DNA from: Sialis fuliginosa
Lineage: Eukaryota; Arthropoda; Insecta; Megaloptera; Sialidae
NCBI GenBank assembly: GCA_961205875.1
Contig: OY540810.1
Span: 20,646,001 to 20,710,000, forward strand
Reading direction: 5' to 3'
DNA length: 64,000 nt
The position numbers were made by a program, and so were the translations under genes. Every line of letters begins with the position of its first letter. Position 1 is the stretch's first letter. Of this stretch, positions 35,396-47,118 are shown one piece after another. Below the pieces are notes generated by a model, which saw only the letters and a list, made by a program, of their open reading frames with translations, ran no database searches and had not been told where the DNA came from.

Positions 35396-35524
35396 TTAGT
35401 TTTTCTTTACAATTATGAATTGATAGATTAAAATAAAGTTTACTATGTATTTTAAATTACTTTTAAAACCAAGTAGGTAGCTTAACTTTTTTTAATCTTG
35501 TAAATATTTTTGATTTTTTATCAA

Positions 35525-36204
35525 ATACTAGCGCATTGGCCCGGTGTTACCCGGGGATATTAATTTAATTAAACATAAAGTAATCATGCCCACCCAACAT
35601 GCTAACAACACACGGTTCACCACGAATTGTTTTTTCCGGCTTCATGAAATTTACCCATAATATCCACGAATTATACACCTAAAATTAACCTATCTATTAG
35701 TGAAAACCGGAATAAAATCCATTCAGTAGTGTAAAATTATATTTTCTCCTAGGAAACAGCAGGTTTTATCTTATAATTTGTATGAAAATCAAAAATAAAT
35801 AAATAGGTTACCTTTCTTGGAAGTTCTTGATTGTAATTTATAAAAATCCGTTTATTTATATTGTAAAATGCATATTTTTTCATTCAAACTCATGGTGGAA
35901 AGATATATATTTGTAGGTATCATGATTCAAACTGACATTCACATATAGTAATTGTTTTCAGCGTCTTATATTCCATAGCTACTGTGTATTTATATAAATG
36001 ACAGTTCTATGCTCTGACATCATAGAAACAAAAGACGCTGTGCAAAAGATTCTGTTTAATCATTTGATGTTAAATCTTAGATTTTCATAAAATATTATTA
36101 TCCACGATACTGCTCGTAAAAATTATCTGACTATTGGTGAAAACCGCATTGAAATCGGTTCAGTAACTCCCGAGTCTACACACAAACGAACATTCATTTT
36201 TATA
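35525..36204. repeat. dispersed retroelement-like fragment
   Basis: It starts ACTAGCGCATTGGCCCGG, GTTACCCGGGGATA and ends CGGTTCAGTAACTCCCGAG, wording found at the ends of many insect interspersed repeats. An internal duplication is visible: TTAGTGAAAACCGGAAT...ATTCAGTAG near 35698 and TTGGTGAAAACCGCATTG...GTTCAGTAA near 36135. The CAGG element copy 2 starts 2 bp beyond. Confidence 0.45.
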
Positions 36205-36206
36205 TA

Positions 36207-37395
36207 CAGGTTGATTCAGTGCTGTCATGCCAAACTTGAACAGTAAATTAAGAGAAATATTTTAAGCAAAAAACATTATATGAACATGTGTCCGGAAATT
36301 TTTCGTAAGGGGGCTACAGCCCTCCAAAGATTTTAGTCAAAATTCGTTTTTATTTAATATCTGGAGACCCCATTGTGCTAAAGTTATGAAATTTGATACA
36401 GGGTTTAGTATTAATAAGTATTATCGATTTCCAGTATTGAGCAATTATAATTTAGATCAGGGCTGTATGGGGCCAGTGGGCCCATCGATTTTTATCCATT
36501 ATTTGTTTGTTCTTTAATTTTTTTTTTAAATTAGACACTTGAATAAGATTGTATGGTACAAAATACACAAAAATATACTTTGCTCATTTATCATAGGATA
36601 AACCGTTTACGAGGAATTAGGGTGGAAAAGAAAGGATGCAGAATTTTACTTAATACGGACGCTTCAAATTACAAAAAATATTTTTATATTCTTGTTCTAT
36701 GATAAAAAATAAGACAAAAAAATAATAAAAATGTACCTCCAAAAATTCATCCTTACCAACAAATAGCCATTTTAAGTATCGCTTTCTAGTTGTTAGTAAA
36801 TTACTTGTAACATTAATAGAACTAGCTATAGGTCTAAGAGGACACGTATTAGGTGATATATGTACATGAACTTTTTTCTTACCTTTAATCAAAGAACAGG
36901 AATATAAATTTATTTTGTTTAATTTGAAGCATCCGTATTAAGTAAAATTCTGCATGCTTTCTTTTGCATCGATATTGCTCGTAAACGGTTTATCCTATGA
37001 TAAATGAGCAAAGTATATTTTTGTGTATTTTGTCTCATACAGTCTTATTCAAATTTTTAACTCAGGTAAAAATTGAAGAACAAAAAATACTGGATAAAAA
37101 TCGACGGGTCTCCTGGGCCCATACAACCCTGGTCAAAATTACTATTGGTTGTTACTGGATATATATATTATTATATATTATATATTATTAATACTAAACC
37201 CTGTATCAAATTTCATAACTATGGCACAATAGGTTCTCAAGATATTAAATAAAAACTAATTTTGAGTAAAATCTTTAGAGGGCTGTAGCCCCCTCATGAC
37301 AAATTTCCGGACACATGTTTATATAATGTTTTTTGCTTAAAATATTTTTCTCCATGTACTGTTTAAGTTTGGCACGACAGTGCTGAATCACCCTG
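36207..37395. mobile_element. 1189-bp TA-flanked CAGG hairpin element, copy 2 (longest)
   Basis: The ends CAGGTTGATTCAGTGCTGTC and GACAGTGCTGAATCACCCTG lie between TA dinucleotides. The arms pair to the centre: TGTCCGGAAATTTTTCG, GGGGGCTACAGCCCTCC and GGACGCTTCAAATTAC all recur inverted. Frames of 80 and 64 codons here are arm DNA. No transposase is present. Confidence 0.8.
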
Positions 37396-37464
37396 TATAT
37401 AGATTATATTATTCAAACCATATAAAAATTGTCTGAATGCCACAATAATATGAATAAGATGAAA

Positions 37465-37645
37465 AATACTAGCTGTGACCCCCAAGTTCGTCCGCGTGGA
37501 ATTTGTATTTTTTTTTTTAATCTAAACAATTTTTCGGGATGCAAACTAGCCCACGTCCTTCCTCAGGATGCAAGCTATCTCCCTTAAGCCGTGAAAACGT
37601 AACAAACAGAAAGACAGAGTTACTTTCAACTTAGGTATATTAGAA
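37465..37645 (+). repeat. TAGCTGTGnCCCnn-type interspersed repeat fragment
   Basis: It starts TACTAGCTGTGACCCC, GTTCGTCCGCGTGGA, includes CCTCAGGATGCAAGCTATCT and ends with AAACGTAACAAACAGAAAGA, CAGAGTTACTTTC. This is the order seen in a very common insect repeat. A second start, CTAGCTGTGCCCGCGACTTC, is at 56169. Confidence 0.5.
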
Positions 37646-37859
37646 CACATATTTTATGTTCATTGACTTTTTTCAATGAATTTAACATTCAAAATATACA
37701 ATCTTACACATTAAAATAAACATATATCAAATTTAAAATCATAGTGGGCAGACAAATTTGTTTAAACAAGGAACATATCAGTCATATAAAAAGCCAATAA
37801 CTTCCATCCATCCACCTACATACGAATCGTTTACATTTCTAAAGCGAACCAATATACCG

Positions 37860-38200
37860 ACGATGTTCGCAATATAGATAGATATTTCAGTTGCATATCC
37901 TCACATCCGGAGCGACACCTGGGAGGAAATGACGTGGGGGGGACGAACACCACCCGCTCTCATCGGCTGAATAAGGAGGTGCACCCATTGATGAATTACT
38001 GGTTACAGGCTCATTGTTATGGAGCATGACTAATGTCTGCGAGCCCTCCCAAAACTCGAGGCGCGACGTGAATTATGTATCACGTGTGTCGTGTCACAGT
38101 GGCGCCCATTTATATGTTAGTGCGAGATTAATAATGCTGATTGTGCAATGCGCATCTAATAATGTTGAATCGATATTATTAGAAAATACTATTTAAACGT
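37860..38200. other. GC-richer complex block
   Basis: A non-repetitive block of about 340 bp with scattered CpG (ACTCGAGGCGCGACGTG, TCACGTGTGTCGTG, CAGTGGCGCCC), several E-box-like words and TGATTGTGCAAT, close to a C/EBP palindrome. A 60-codon plus frame (38014-38196) is present but unrecognised. A conserved enhancer or untranslated exon is possible. Confidence 0.3.
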
Positions 38201-38480
38201 TGCTTCCACTAATATGAAGTGCTATGGAACACCTACTCTATGAGTACGCCATTAGGTCTTGACTTGAAATTGTACCTTTTCGTCCATTCTTCCAGTCTTC
38301 CCCCCGCCCTTTTGATTAGAAGAAGTCATTTTTTTTATTATTTATTAATTTATATGCTTAGTCCATTTGAAAAAAAAATATTAACTTAAAAAAATGCAGC
38401 TTCATTGGTGATGAAAGAATTTATAAACAGTCATATTAAATAATAGTAATTTGAATGTTATGTCCAATATAAAATATATA

Positions 38481-39030
38481 CAGGATGATTTACAACGAGT
38501 GTAAAAACTAACAGTAGATCGAGGATGTTATTTTAAGCAAACATCTTTTTTTCAACATGTGTCCGGAAATTCTTTTTGAGGGAACTACAAACTACAACCC
38601 TCCAAAATTATTAGTTTTCATTTAATATCCGCAAATAACCCATTGTGATAAAGTTATGGAATTTGATAGTTGATTTAGTGTTAATAAGTATTATACATTT
38701 TTAATATCAACAAATAATTATTTAGCTCAGGGGTGTACGAAGTAAATAAAAAACAAAAAAGTACAAAATAAAAATTGAACAGTCCTGGTAACCCCTTACA
38801 CCCTTGGGCTAAATAGTTATTGATTGATGCTGAATATCGATAATACTTATTAGTACTAAACCGATTACCAATAATTGTATTATATTACAATGACTTCTCC
38901 AGATATTAAATAAAAACTATAGCTCCCTCAAGAAGAATTTCCGGACACATGTTCATATAAAGTATTTTATTTAAAATAGCATCTTCGATCCACTGTCAAT
39001 GCTTTTTTATATTCGTTGTAAATCATCCTG
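38481..39030. mobile_element. 550-bp TA-flanked CAGG hairpin element, copy 3 (internally deleted)
   Basis: The ends CAGGATGATTTACAACGA and TCGTTGTAAATCATCCTG lie between TA. It shares ATGTGTCCGGAAATTCTTTT and AGCTCAGGGGTGTACG with copies 1 and 2 but lacks their central 400-600 bp, so it is a deletion derivative. Confidence 0.8.
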
Positions 39031-39032
39031 TA

Positions 39033-40920
39033 TATGGCAAATATTTCATCACTGTCAAAATGACAACCAATGATCTACAGGTAATAAAAAATTAACCGAA
39101 GGTATTTATTTGTATTTATTTTTATAATAATGTTGTTTACATTTGATTTATTACACATTCGCAGTTTTGAGTATGTCGAAATAAATAACTACAAGTAAAC
39201 ATGCACTTAAAAATTAATTGCCTCGAGTGGATAACTGTAGATGCATTTAAGCAATGTGATGATCATCGCTAATTCGTATCAAGCTAAACGCAAACCAGTT
39301 AGTTTCAAGAAAAAATTAAGCTATAATATCTCTAATAATGTGTTATTGCCTACAACGTTATCTGTCACTTTTACTTAAAAGTACTACATTTCTATATTAT
39401 TAAAATTGAAAAATGAACTTGAAATTTGATTTCTTAAAGTAGTTTTTGATTATTTTAAAGGTTTCTATAAATAGTTTTTATAAGATTTAATGCTAACTTA
39501 TATGTTAAATACATAAACGAGTTCATTGGAATTTGTATACTAGAATGAATTAGCTCAAAAAAGAAAATAAATATTTGTTTTTAATATCCGGATATTTTTT
39601 AAAAACTATAGCATATATTTTCTTATAAAAATATATTTTTACAAAAATTGTCCCAAATGTTTGAATAAAATAATAAAAATATATCAATAAATATTATTTC
39701 TTAAAACCAAACGTAAAAAAATGATTATCGTCGCTAGGAAATTTACAAAACTTTTGTGTTATTATTTGCATCAAATGCCTATTCATAGAATGGTCGGAAA
39801 CCATTTTAAGAATTATAGTTCTTCATCTTATTTGATTTTCTGATAGTTTTTTAATTCATTAGTGAGGACTAATAAAGAAAAGTAATAGTAAATGGAACAA
39901 AATAAAAAATTTCGATGGGTCCTGACGGGACAGCCTCCTGTAACCTATACTTTTATTTGGTCTATTCATAGATATTAGTATTCATTCGAGAATTGCGTTA
40001 AAATAAATGTTAATTTAATGATAACTGTACAAAACAGGCACGTTTCAAAATTTCAAATCTCTCTCCTGAGAAATTGCATTTTAGCAGTTATCTTGTTGTG
40101 ACCTATGATCTTCAATATAGCAATAATTGTTTGATGTATGATTTTGATTGGTATCTACGCATTAAACCTAAATCTTAGATCGTGTTTATCTAATTTCGGC
40201 TTGCATAACTAGACCTCTTCCCTGTACATGTGACGCCTTTGACACAGGCAGCTAATTTCAAGAGTTCAAATAAGCCACAACACTACTAATGATGATCGTT
40301 ACAATGACTTGTATTTTTTATAACAGTATTGTACGTCGTATGAAAACGTCCCACACTCTATTGTGAGTGTGACATGTTTTTAATTCTGGCTATTTTAACT
40401 ATATTTCATTATGTTTTTTGTGCAGATTGTATCTTTTCGTATATTACACCTACATTCCTAATGAGACATATGATTTACTACTCTTTTCTTCTTTTTTGTG
40501 CTTCAACGATCGTTTAAAAAGTTTTAATGTTAATATATTGTTTTATTACTGAAATATTTGGACGTTTATTATATCATTATTTTATACGGTTATTTATTTT
40601 GTATTTAAAAAAAATACATATTCGTGCATTGCGCGATATACGTACATAGATATTAGGGTTGTAAATATAGTTATCTATCTTGATTGTTAAGTTAAATAAT
40701 GTATATTGATAAATTTGGGAGAGGTGGTTCTTACAATCTTACCCCTAACTCATATCCTCCCTCTTCGTATACAAGTATACAACTAGACAAAATAATAATA
40801 ATTAGTTTTTCTTTAGTTAGATCAACTAGAAAGTAGGAACTTAACATACTATAGTATTGTTTGAATAACGAAACCTTCGTTAAAATTTAATCAATTAAAA
40901 ATATAGAAAAAATCTCACTC
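39033..40920. other. AT-rich intergenic DNA
   Basis: No gene. Patches of more complex DNA occur at 39230-39310 and 40190-40290, and a small stem CACACTC...GAGTGTG lies near 40352-40372. Confidence 0.5.
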
Positions 40921-41043
40921 ATGCCGTATTTAAACCAAAGAGACAAAACAGCAACTCGGTGTTTAAAAAAATGTATAGGGTTTATTGCTATTTTGTCAAA
41001 AAACTCCGTGTTGTTTTTTGTCTCTTTGGTCTAAACGCGGCAT
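40921..41043. mobile_element. 123-bp hairpin MITE (ATGCCGTnTTTAnACC family), copy A
   Basis: The ends ATGCCGTATTTAAACCAAAG and CTTTGGTCTAAACGCGGCAT pair, as do GACAAAACAGCAA and its complement. It is one of two neighbouring copies; a half copy lies at 55-118. Confidence 0.7.
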
Positions 41044-41093
41044 AAGGTTTAGATTATGTGTTGAATGTAACTTTAATGCCGTCTATTGAAATA

Positions 41094-41188
41094 ATACCGT
41101 ATTTAGACCAGAATGACAAAATAGCAACATAGTATTTTTTAACAAAATTTATATGTTTTGTTTTGTCTATTTGGTCTAAATACGACAT
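41094..41188. mobile_element. 95-bp hairpin MITE, copy B of the same family
   Basis: TACCGTATTTAGACCA...GACAAAATAGCAAC pairs with the TTTTGTCTATTTGGTCTAAA segment. It lies only 50 bp from copy A and in the same orientation. Confidence 0.65.
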
Positions 41189-41697
41189 AAGACGTAATAT
41201 TAGTAAATTCCAAATTTTTAAGCGATGTATCGGTACGTTTTAAAAAAAATACTCACTAAAAAATATAAAACAAAAAATAATTTAATCATTCCAAAATTCA
41301 GTTATAATAATAATCAACATCTCCAAAATTTCAAAACATGACTTTATCATATAATATAATAATAAATATAAAAAATACTCGAAGATATGTATTCATATTT
41401 GGTATCTTCCCATGGCCATGGTATGTTTTCCTGACAGGTCATTTAAGCAGGTCTGTCGTCTTTCACGAGATTGAATATTTAATACATAGGTGTACTCATA
41501 TTTATATTCCGTGGAGATGCACGATCAGACAGCTTGTTTGTATACATGTTAAACAATTGCTGAGACTGTTATTTGTACACCACATACTAACTTGTTCACA
41601 TATGTGAGTGTTTCAGTGGCGTACAGATTATAAAAAATATATAATTATTAATATTAATATTTTAAAATACTCTAACATTACGTAAAGATTAAATCTA
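41189..41697. other. intergenic DNA
   Basis: An 89-codon plus frame (41338-41607) covers a more complex patch with CCCATGGCCATGG. The peptide shows no domain and no splice context, so it is not called. No repeat is recognised. Confidence 0.4.
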
Positions 41698-41870
41698 GGA
41701 ACGTCCATTAATTACGCCATGATTAGGGGGTAGGGGGTGCGTAAAACCTTACGAATCCTTACGTGGAAGGTAAGTGGGGGAGGGGTTAAAAACGTTACAT
41801 AAGTTTTTTGTTTCTGATTCATTGTTCTAAAATACGTTAATTGAAACCAGTTTCGACTTCTTAATTTTTT
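41698..41870 (+). repeat. terminal fragment of the CGTCCATTAATTACG element family
   Basis: GGAACGTCCATTAATTACGC, then CCTTACGTGGAAGG and TTGAAACCAGTTTCGAC, match the right end of the copy at 45374-46365 in reverse. The opposite end is missing. Confidence 0.6.
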
Positions 41871-42564
41871 TTTCGTATATTGAGCTATTATAAATATATT
41901 TAAAAAAAAACCTTAAGTATATCGATGGTTTTAGGTCATAACAGTTATTTCGATTTAGCCATTATGTGTTCTTTCGTTCGATTTATTCATTCATAATATA
42001 CATGTGTCCCGTTAGTCTTAACCCATAGTTTTTTTATTACATTTAACCTACTTTAAAAAAACAATAGAACTTTTTTAATAAGCAATTTTTCTACAAATTA
42101 AAAAATGCAAAATATATACGCCTCTGGAAAATGCATATACACGTATATACAATATACATATACATATATGTACATAAGCGTACATATATGTCTATAAGGT
42201 GGTCAATTACAACCTACGCTGTATTGGCTTCTGCCATAATAATAGAGATGACTGGTAGTAATTGAAGGAAATTGGACATAATTGTGAAGTTAAATTGAGG
42301 TTCTTGATCATATTAGGATATTTAACCCTTCAATCATATAACTTTAAATCTGGACAACACAATGTATTTTTGCTATGGAGATATTATAGTTTGATATGAT
42401 CGATATGAAATTAGCTAATTTCATTTAAAACGAAAAAAAATTATATGTATTTTTAAGTTTTATTTATTTTGAGGATTGTTAGTTATGTATAAAAGTTGTA
42501 CCCGCAATTTTTTGATATAAAATCCAGCCATAAAATATAGACCGATGCGATGACTTTATTTATC
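41871..42564. other. AT-rich intergenic DNA
   Basis: Low complexity including TACATATA-type runs at 42120-42195. Nothing is recognised. Confidence 0.5.
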
Positions 42565-42762
42565 AATCGAGAATCTCGCTGAAAGTCGGGGTTTTAAAAG
42601 ACAATCGTTAATTAATTAATAAAAATTTACTTTTTGATATTAATTTTTTATAAAAATTTTACACGGTCTTGGTCACCTTTACGAGACGAGACTGGCTTAA
42701 TTTTTTTTGAGACGAGATAGTTTTAGTTTTTATGAGAAGAAATAGAAACGTGTGCATCCCTA
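42565..42762 (-). mobile_element. GAGACGAGA-rich element, copy 2 (partial)
   Basis: It ends GTGTGCATCCCTA and contains TACGAGACGAGACTGGCTTA and TTTGAGACGAGATAG, matching the end of the 47119-48315 copy (CGGCTTAGTATTTTTTGAGA). Confidence 0.5.
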
Positions 42763-42796
42763 AAGATAACAATAACAGACTGAATAGTAAATTGTT

Positions 42797-43012
42797 TGTT
42801 TAAGCATAGATATTAAAACTGAAAAATATAATATAATATCTCTATTTGGTTTACCCCAAATTCAAAATAATTTTTTTGAAAGCAGATTAAACTATGTTCG
42901 TTATTTTGCCCACTTCGTCATCTTCCCCCTCTTCTCCCTACAATACAACATCGTGAACATGTACACCCTCATTACAACAAAATACGTCCGGTTGGCCTCT
43001 CCTCGTATCTCA
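42797..43012 (+). CDS. open frame with G/C-ending codons, unrecognised
   Basis: The frame is open for about 71 codons; the only ATG is late (42957). From about 42900 most codons end in C or G (TTC GTC ATC TTC, AAC ATC GTG AAC, TAC ACC CTC), unlike the surrounding AT-rich DNA. The peptide (for example FAHFVIFPLFSLQYNIVNMY) is hydrophobic and matches no family I know. It may be a decayed exon or simply a pyrimidine-rich tract. Confidence 0.12.
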
Positions 43013-43650
43013 TGACATGTCTCCACAATGTATAAAATTATTTATATCTGTGAAGTGTGATAGTGCTAATGATGATGGAAGTGCTATTGCGTGTAATTAT
43101 GTTAATTAGGAGAAATATTATTTGTTTTCTCGATAAGTCGTTTAAATGTAGTAGCCAGTGGTAAATGTGTTTGTATATATATCATTTTTGATAACAATAT
43201 TTCAATGCGTGATGACGAAAAACTTAATGATAGGTCATTAAAATTCGTTTAAGTGATGAAAGTAATGCATTTATCACATGAAAGCTAAGGGATTTGTATT
43301 GCATTCCTTATAGTTTTAATAATAGATTCATTAATTATAAATACATATAATTGTCAGTAGTAGGGTTAAAGTCAGAATAAATTATTTTCAGTGTTCCGTA
43401 TACTGTCTGTCGCAGTTTTCTTACTATTGAACCATTGGATCTATAAAGCTGGCATAATTATAGAAAATAGTTTTAAAATTAAAATTAAAATTAAAGTTTT
43501 TATGCGCTTTTAAAAAGTTACGAAACTTTTTATTTATCTTAGCGATTGAAGTATCAAATTAATGCTGACAATTCACGGAATTTGAATATGTAAATAATTT
43601 ATTATTATTAAAATTTTTGTTAAATAAAAAATTCAGTCAAGACACACACT
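43013..43650. other. AT-rich intergenic DNA
   Basis: Nothing is recognised. Confidence 0.5.
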
Positions 43651-44372
43651 TATGCCATAAGGGTTTCGAAGTACGTACCTACTACGTGGACTGTTTGGTG
43701 CATTTTTGAATTAGAAAAAAAAAATCATATTCTGCTAATTGAGATCTACATTTTGACACCCAACATGTCTAGATATAAAAATAAAAAAATTTAGGACGCC
43801 CCTCCCTATTTCTCTAAAATTTGAAATAATATTGTTGGGTTTAGTCGTTGGTAGTCACACCAAAGCCTCGTTACTAATTTTTTCAGATTTTTGAGCCAGT
43901 AGTTACCGAGTTAGAGGGGGGGGGGCAAAATAAAATACTGCTTGGAGCCTCCTGCAGGTGCCATTTTTGAGTTAGAAAAAAATTCAAATAGGGTCAAATT
44001 TTACTGATTGAGATATACATTTTGACACCCCACACGCTTGGTATACAATTGTTTTTTTAGATTTGGTTTAAAGCTTCCTGCAGCCGCCATTTTTGACTTA
44101 AAAAAATATGAAAGCGAGTCAAATTCCACTGGTTTGGTTATACATTTTGTCGTGCCACATGCCTTGGTATAAAAAAAAAATTTTTTGCCTAGCTTAAACT
44201 CCTTAGCACCCCACCTGAAAAATTATTCTTTCAAAAAATGTGTAGATTTTTTACTAGAGGGTCTCATTTTACATGTTTAGTAAAAATTTCAAGTTTCTAG
44301 CTTATTTAGTTTACGAGGAATTTTACTTTGATTGAAATGGACGGACATAGTGAAATTTATAGGGTTTCTTTC
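43651..44372 (+). mobile_element. AAGGGTnCCGAAG-ended element, copy 2
   Basis: It starts TATGCCATAAGGGTTTCGAA, then the TACGTGGA block. It contains two or three internal repeats of CTCCTGCAGGTGCCATTTTT / CTTCCTGCAGCCGCCATTTT and ends near TAGGGTTTCTT, where the GGAACCCT terminus is lost. It is longer than copies 1 and 3 because of the internal repeats. Confidence 0.65.
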
Positions 44373-45040
44373 TTTTTTTAAACTATAAATATTTTGTCCC
44401 CTTCCCATATATCCAAAAGTAATAATGAGAAAAATAAAAAAAAACATTGGAATATGTAATGATAACGAGATCGAAAGAAAATTATCAGCTACTAATTTTT
44501 CAAAAATTAAAATTTATTAATTTTTTTCAATTCATAATGGTGCCACATTTTCGATACTAAACTGCTACTAACTGAATTTTCGATATAAATTAGTTCATAA
44601 CTTTTCTTAAAAGATTAAAAGTAAAATTTCTATAATTATATTAATATCCATAAAAAATAAATATTAAAGTTCATTGTTAAAAAAATATTCTGCGATAGTA
44701 AATGTATACTGGTGAGGCTACTTTCATGTATTTGAGATGGGTGAAAATAAAATAAATATTTGACAAGCGAAAGGTATGTATATTTGGAACATGCTTTATA
44801 TAATGTATATGTATGTACCTATTTAAAACATACTGTTGAATGTTTCTTTTTTGCATTTGTGATGAGCTTGGCACATTGTTTTCAGTTTGTAATCAAATTG
44901 AGCCAGAAGGTACAAATACTTATGTATTAAAAATATACATTGATCAAATTGAAATTCGAGAATGATTTTTATCAATTCAAGTTTTGATATTTTTATCAAA
45001 GGATTTTTCATTGTTGCCTTTATTTTATGAATATCTGCAC
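44373..45040. other. AT-rich intergenic DNA
   Basis: Two overlapping minus-strand frames (65 and 62 codons) are AT-biased and unsupported. Nothing else is recognised. Confidence 0.5.
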
Positions 45041-45296
45041 ATTCGTAGTAAGAGTTACGTCAGCGCGAGCGTAGCCATTTGTAGACAAACTGGCGGTGAC
45101 ACGATTTAACAAAAAAATATTGTATGGATTATTTTTAGCAAAAAAAAAATAAATTGAACATAATATAATAATATGAATATAGAAGTATGTTTTATGATAT
45201 TGATTGACAAAATCAGAAAATATGGCTGTAAGTGAGACCTGACAGTAACCAACAATCAGAAAGCGATTCGGGCTGTCAGTACTCTTACTATGAGTA
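45041..45296. mobile_element. 256-bp MITE with TAGTAAGAGTnACnTCAG ends
   Basis: The left end CGTAGTAAGAGTTACGTCAG and the right end CTGTCAGTACTCTTACTATG are inverted repeats. The middle is AT-rich, with GCGCGAGCG just inside the left end. Confidence 0.55.
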
Positions 45297-45373
45297 TCTC
45301 TAGTGTATTTTTGTTTATTTCTAAGATGGTAGAACGTATTTATTATTATTTAGTATATTATTTGTTTTTATTA

Positions 45374-46365
45374 GGGAGTTTCCATTAAGTAAGTATGATT
45401 TTCGAAATTTTAGACATCCCTTTCCCCCTTCCTTACGTAAGTTTTTTTTTTCAATATAGGTATGTATAATATATAATGATATTAAAGAATATATGTTACC
45501 GGAATTATATAGAATTCGTTGGTATTCTATAAAATGCCTAAAATTACCAGGTAATGTATGAATTGAATTTAACTATATACATTTCCTAGGTATTGTAAAG
45601 ACTACCTAAATAATAGCCGGCAATATATAAAATATAAACATAAATAGGGTAAACCGACTAATTTTGGTTTAGGCACAGATGTTGCCTTATTTTATGTTAT
45701 AAAATATTTCATATGCAAATATAATAAATATATAATAAAAAAATCATTCTAAATAGATATCTGTAGCTTTGTAGATTACTGACAATACTGAATTGTTTAT
45801 CTTATTTAGTACACGTCTGAACTAATATGTTATTAAATGACTAAATACTATCTAGGATTTTTGTATTATTTTATTTATTTTATTATAATAAATATCAAAT
45901 GTTCCAATATTGTTTATGTAACATTGTTATTTTAACAATAAAGGCCCTAAATCTTACTCAATATGATTTGGGCTTTTTAAAATTAATTAAATAACATCTA
46001 TCTGCTTTAATGATATAATTTTGTCTTTTATTTAATAAATTTCCTAATATTATCTTGGCATTCTATAGCATGAACTATATAATTTTCTATCAAACAAATA
46101 TTTCATTCTTTGCCTAAAATCGTTAAGCATTTTATAGAATTCCTAGGAAATATATAGAATGCCTGTTTTAAAAACTTTTCCGGTAACATATACATTTATT
46201 AAAAAAAAATTAACTGAGCCAAAACTGGTTTTAATTAACATATTTTAAATTAATTTATTATAAAAAAGCTCTTCTGACCCTCCTCCCCTCCACGTAAGGA
46301 TTCGTAACGTCTTACGGACTCTCCCTTCTCCCGCCAAAGTCTAACGTAATTAATGGACGCTTCCC
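45374..46365. mobile_element. 992-bp CGTCCATTAATTACG-family element, copy 2
   Basis: The ends GGGAGTTTCCATTAAGTA and ACGTAATTAATGGACGCTTC are inverted. Inside both arms is the CCTTACGTAAG / CACGTAAGGATTCGTAAC segment. Flanks TTA / TGA fit a degraded 3-bp target. Most of its length is a second inverted-repeat element (45490-46191). Confidence 0.65.
45490..46191. mobile_element. 702-bp nested element with ATATGTTACCGGAA ends
   Basis: The perfect inverted ends ATATGTTACCGGAA and TTCCGGTAACATAT are backed by TATAGAATTC, ATTCTATAAAATGCCTAAAA and their complements. It sits inside the arms of the 45374-46365 element, so it is the younger insertion or an acquired core. Confidence 0.65.
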
Positions 46366-47118
46366 TGACAGTTTTTAGGATTAGTTATTCTAGTCCAGCA
46401 TAAATAGATTCCCAGCCCGCCTCTGCACAAAGTTTTGAGCTAAACTGTTAACAGAATATATATTTGCGTATATACATACATATGTATGTAATGTATACAT
46501 ACCTAGATTAATATATTATATTTAAAGTTATTATTAATTAACTCAATCAATACTTCAATATCACGCATTAATCGCACAGAAATTAAAGGTATTATAATGT
46601 TATTACAGAATATGGATTATCTATATTACAATATGCATGTATATATATGAGAAAAAATACATATCGACGTATATTTGCATTTCCCTTTACAATTTTCATA
46701 AATTGTACAAATTTGCGCAATTGACACACGCAGGGACTATTGGGGTGGTAATAATACAAACAATTTCATATTAATGAGAGGCTAGCGATAGCTATTTTCG
46801 AATACAGGTGACCTAAACATACACTCTCTCATGTACAGCATTTATATATTGATATATTACCAGTGGCGTGAACATCACAATATGTTTAAGGCAAGAAATA
46901 ATTTGAAATATTTTCTAGTAACGTGAATACATTTATTGAAAAATGCTGAATTTTCTAGACAAAATTGTTTTTATATTTTAATACTCTTCGGTTCATAATA
47001 TTATAACTGACATTTTGGTCTTCTTCTTTATATCTTTTTCTCTAGTTACGACATAGTTTTTCTATGAGATGTTTAAAAATAATAAAAAATAAAATTTAAA
47101 CGCAATAAAAAATGATTC
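46366..47118. other. intergenic DNA
   Basis: AT-rich. TACATATGTATGTA-type runs lie near 46475-46500, and nothing else is recognised. Confidence 0.45.

Noticed and set aside
41338-41607. 89-codon plus-strand ORF
   Set aside because: AT-rich start, no recognisable motifs, no splice or promoter context.
46470-46505. TACATACATATGTATGTA palindrome as a regulatory site
   Set aside because: Low-complexity TACA/TGTA repeats occur all over the window, so self-complementarity is not informative.
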